NCBI GenBank assembly: GCA_012932295.1 | Contig: JAAONU010000004.1 | Span: 5,279,030 to 5,343,029 of the forward strand | Direction: 5' to 3' | Length of the DNA stretch: 64,000 nt | Source: Cyclina sinensis | Taxonomy: Eukaryota; Mollusca; Bivalvia; Venerida; Veneridae | In this document: positions 61,086 through 64,000 of the stretch, piece by piece | Layout: every line of letters begins with the position of its first letter | Position numbering within the stretch: the stretch's first letter is position 1 | Made by a program: the position numbers and the translations under genes | Notes under the pieces: model-generated | The model's database searches: none | What the model was told of the DNA's origin: nothing | Seen by the model: the letters and a program-made list of their open reading frames with translations, nothing else

Positions 61086-61683
61086 CTCTGTACGCATGTG
61101 TCATGGTTCTGTGGCCACGTTCTCTGTTGCTGGAATTATTTTTCTTCTAAACTATAATACATGAATCGATAATTTAAAGCTTAACCATACAACAAATTTT
61201 GATGCGTGGATTCCTCAAACATTGATATTAGTGAATTATTATCAATTAAGTATTTACCCTTTTGTCACAAAAAAACTATCTAATGCTAGTTTCTGAAACG
61301 AATGAAGTATGCCTAATGATATCTCCGCAGTCCTCGCTAAAAAACAACAACAACAACAAAGTGTCTTGTCTACAAATATAGAAATACAAATCTTTCATCT
61401 TATGTATGGAAATTTTTCCAACCAATTACGCAACAGTATTCGCAGAACATTTCTTGTAGGTTCGAAGAGAAAACGTGCATTATTGCGAAAGAAGAAAAAA
61501 AATGAGTGGAAGGAACAAAAAAAGAAAACAAGAAGAAAACAAGAAGAACAAGCAAATGAAGCGGATAAAAGTAAAATTGAAGAATAAAGAACTGTATTAC
61601 AAATTCTGTATATGTATATGTATTTGTGCAGTTATCTACTTTCTGAATGCTTTATAAAAAGTAACTGGTTTTAGGAGATCAGT

Positions 61684-61785
61684 GAGGTAGCTTTGATGGC
61701 ATGGTGGTAAGTACTTAAAGTGTGACGAGGTTCGAATCCTGGTCACGACTGTGACATTCTCACTGTTGCGGCACATATGAACATT
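61684..61785 (+). repeat. tRNA-like sequence, unit C version
   Basis: GTAGCTTTGATGGCATGGTG, GTAAGTACTTAAAG, GAGGTTCGAATCCTGGTCAC. It is longer than the B version by about 20 bp (GGTCACGACTGTGACATTCT). The extra part contains the inverted GTCAC..GTGAC. Confidence 0.45.
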
Positions 61786-61934
61786 TTTTGTTGTTGTTGT
61801 TTTTTCAATAATAAATTTACACTACAAACTTGAGTGTGTCTTATAAACTCTTGAACTGGGGAATAAGCAAAATTATAACATTTCATTTACTTGTGTACTG
61901 TTGTTGATGTCCTATCACGTTGTGGTTGAACAGT

Positions 61935-62438
61935 GAAACAGGTTTGTTCAACAAAGTTATCGTTTATGTCAAACAGTTATCGAAAATAATCAAACATTGA
62001 TCTTCATTGATTAGAAATACTCAAAACAATATAATTTTACTATCGGGCAGAAACCTGGAACATTACAGAAATCACCTGCCGTGACTGACAACAAGAGATG
62101 TAATCTCCATAACGCACAAGCGCATTACGTTACAAACAATATGTTTGACTAATTAAAATACAAGCTGCTTTCTGATTGGACAATGACCTCGGCAAGACGT
62201 ACAATAATTGCCATTGAGTAAGAGTTTAATACACTTAACTCGTCTGAGAACACTGTCTCACAGCAAAGGAACTTAATTACGTTCTCGATAATTTGTTTAA
62301 CAAGTAGAACATCCTGAAACGGAATGTTTATAAAGAACGGGGTTATTCAAAAAACCATCATTTACTTTCTGGAATACAACTTAAAGCAGTTACAATCGTT
62401 TCTTCAAAATAATTCAGTTCAACAATAAAAGCATAAAA
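61935..62438 (+). promoter_or_regulatory. Upstream region of CDC25 copy C
   Basis: Nearly identical to the B upstream region. Inverted CCAAT (ATTGG) at 62175-62179. TTCAAA near 62403, about 35 bp before the ATG. Confidence 0.4.
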
Positions 62439-63906
62439 ATGTCTATTAGGTAAAAATAGTTATATTTAAATTGTGATTTTTCCTTTTTCTGTAAATTTAG
62501 GTGAGAATGCTTGAAACGTCTTTTCAAATATACCTTTGTTCTGAAATAAACAAAGATAAGAGCGCTTTAGTTTAAGACAACCTGAAAATATTTTCTTTCT
62601 TTTTAAAAAATAGATAAAAATTGTGTTATTTTACTCTACCGTCAATGTCACAGCTGTTTTCAAAAATACTTCCTGCAAAATTAACCTTTACTTGACATGT
62701 GAAATATTCATTCTTGTGAACTTAATGTATCTTTGTGTCTTTCAGACTTAGATTGTTTGGTGATTCTCCTGTGTTAAGGGAAACAACCGATGCTGAAATA
62801 GAAGAAATACTCACACCAGAAAACAAGGGCGATAACTCTTTAGACTCTGGAATAGGAACAGAAACGCCATTCAATGTAAGTATCTATTGTTATTTGTTCC
62901 CCACATTTCTTTTCTCACTCAATTTTTATCTCAATATTCACTATCACATTTGATTTGTTTAATTCATTGTCACCTTTCTTATTAAAAATTTCTTTTTCTC
63001 CTTTCTTTTGTTCATTCTTTCTTTGTCATACAGTTTAATTGTAATATAATTCTTTTTTTTTACTTATTTTGTTAAGATAGATTGAAAATCCTCCTCGTTT
63101 ACTACAAAACAGAATTTCAGATGAAGTCTTGAACTGAAGGCGATATTAAATATCCATTCTTGTTACAGCTCGAGATTACGTCACGAGTCCAGTCACACAA
63201 AAGGACAGATGCCCGTAGAACCTTGTTTTCCAACAAGCGTTCAGCAGAGTGGGATCTCACAGATGACTCACCGTGCATGAAGAAGCTTCGTAAAGTCGAC
63301 GAAGATTTTGCTGCTATTACAACACAGGTAACTTAGTTAACTTTTCCCACATAGTTATTCATTTCATTTATTTTTATAACAAGATTTTATTGGGTTATTT
63401 GGTAAATGAAAAAAAGGCAAGTTCTGTCTTTCTATAAACAAACTATTTATCTGCATAAACAAAATATTTTTATCGTCTGCTACTGTCAAGCCTGTATAAT
63501 ATCATAAAATATAAAATCTTTCGAATTCAGTGCCTATACAAATATTTTGTCTTTCGTTACAGGGCATCATGAGTGCAGTAGAACGTCTAGAATCACGTGA
63601 CCTTATTGCCGACGGATTACGTGACTACATATTACCAACAATTTCTGGAAAACATAGCGATCTCACGTCTATCACACCAGAAACAATGGCGGATGTGCTA
63701 GATGGAAAATACAAGGGCCAGTTAGGAAAAGTCACGGTTGTAGATTGCCGATACCCGTACGTGTTTGAGGGAGGTCACATCCGGGGCGCTGTCAACATGT
63801 ACACAAAAGATAAAGTTCACAGTCTGCTGACGTCACGTGACATCACAGAGGGGCGACACATCCTCGTGTTCCGTTGTTAATTTTCGTCTGAAAGGGGTCC
63901 CAAAAT
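62439..63906 (+). pseudogene. CDC25-type phosphatase, copy C (stop in active site, partial)
   Basis: Exons 62439-62449, 62746-62875, 63169-63327 and 63563-63906 match B in length and phase; later exons lie beyond the window. Exons 1-3 are intact ([29 protein letters not shown]). In exon 4 the active-site [10 protein letters not shown] becomes RC-stop: CAT to CGT and GAA to TAA (63878-63880). Both changes are substitutions, so a homopolymer error is unlikely. The expected product is a 205-residue N-terminal fragment without a complete phosphate loop. Splice sites remain good, so transcription is plausible. Confidence 0.85.
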
Positions 63907-64000
63907 GTAAGAAGCTTTTTTTTTAACTTTTAAACATAAATTATACATTTACCTTTTAACAAATTAAGCAAGGACTGCAGCGCCAATAAGCATAAGAATT

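Larger units (their letters stand above)
61130..64000 (+). repeat. Segmental duplication, unit C (partner 44175-48420)
   Basis: Parallel to unit B from TGGAATTATTTTT through upstream region, exons 1-4 and introns. It runs off the window end. Confidence 0.85.

Overview
The window looks like an A+T-rich, repeat-dense, intron-rich animal nuclear genome, most likely a bivalve mollusc. The reasons are split exons with GT/AG borders, several tRNA-derived SINEs, decayed non-LTR and mariner elements, and tandem families built on AGGTCA or GTCCGTCC motifs that I associate with bivalve DNA. Species cannot be fixed from sequence alone.

Layout. 0-11.6 kb is repeat territory: a decayed tyrosine-recombinase gene, a 22-bp minisatellite, a long-TIR MITE, a tandemly duplicated GTCC-type repeat, a TCTGCTAG-type minisatellite, a reverse-transcriptase tail and a mariner-like transposase remnant.

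11.6-28.0 kb holds one large gene that I reconstruct from ten consecutive exons, all with phase-1 borders. It starts with a hydrophobic leader ending in a 2A-like motif (GIESNPGP). Four PARP14/NMI-like RRM folds follow, as two tandem exon sets, then a small linker exon. It ends in a giant ~4.75 kb exon encoding a very-large-inducible-GTPase (VLIG/GVIN1/URGCP-like) body with a Cys/His-rich C-terminus. Three frameshifts within ~550 bp break the C-terminal part, from either pseudogenisation or consensus errors. Its introns carry a TIR element, a ~505-bp TIR element with 9-10 bp target duplications, and a 1.5 kb tandem array containing a perfect estrogen-response-element-type palindrome.

28-39 kb is mostly interspersed repeats: SINEs, a 158-bp near-perfect hairpin, tandem repeats and a tRNA-His-like sequence.

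39-64 kb contains three copies of a compact, six-exon CDC25-type phosphatase gene. Copy B (45.8-48.3 kb) is intact, 306 residues, with the [10 protein letters not shown] active site. Copy A (39.6-41.5 kb) has lost the active-site exon segment and has compensating indels. Copy C (62.4 kb to the window end) belongs to a recent segmental duplication with B but has His to Arg and a stop codon in the active site. Extra upstream-region copies near 36.0 and 37.0 kb suggest further partial duplications. Between B and C lie a 5'-truncated non-LTR retrotransposon, a nested hAT-type insertion with a perfect 8-bp target duplication, a SINE with an AATC tail, two minisatellites and further reverse-transcriptase relics.

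The only gene that looks fully functional as written is CDC25 copy B. The 2A-RRM-VLIG gene is the most unusual architecture.
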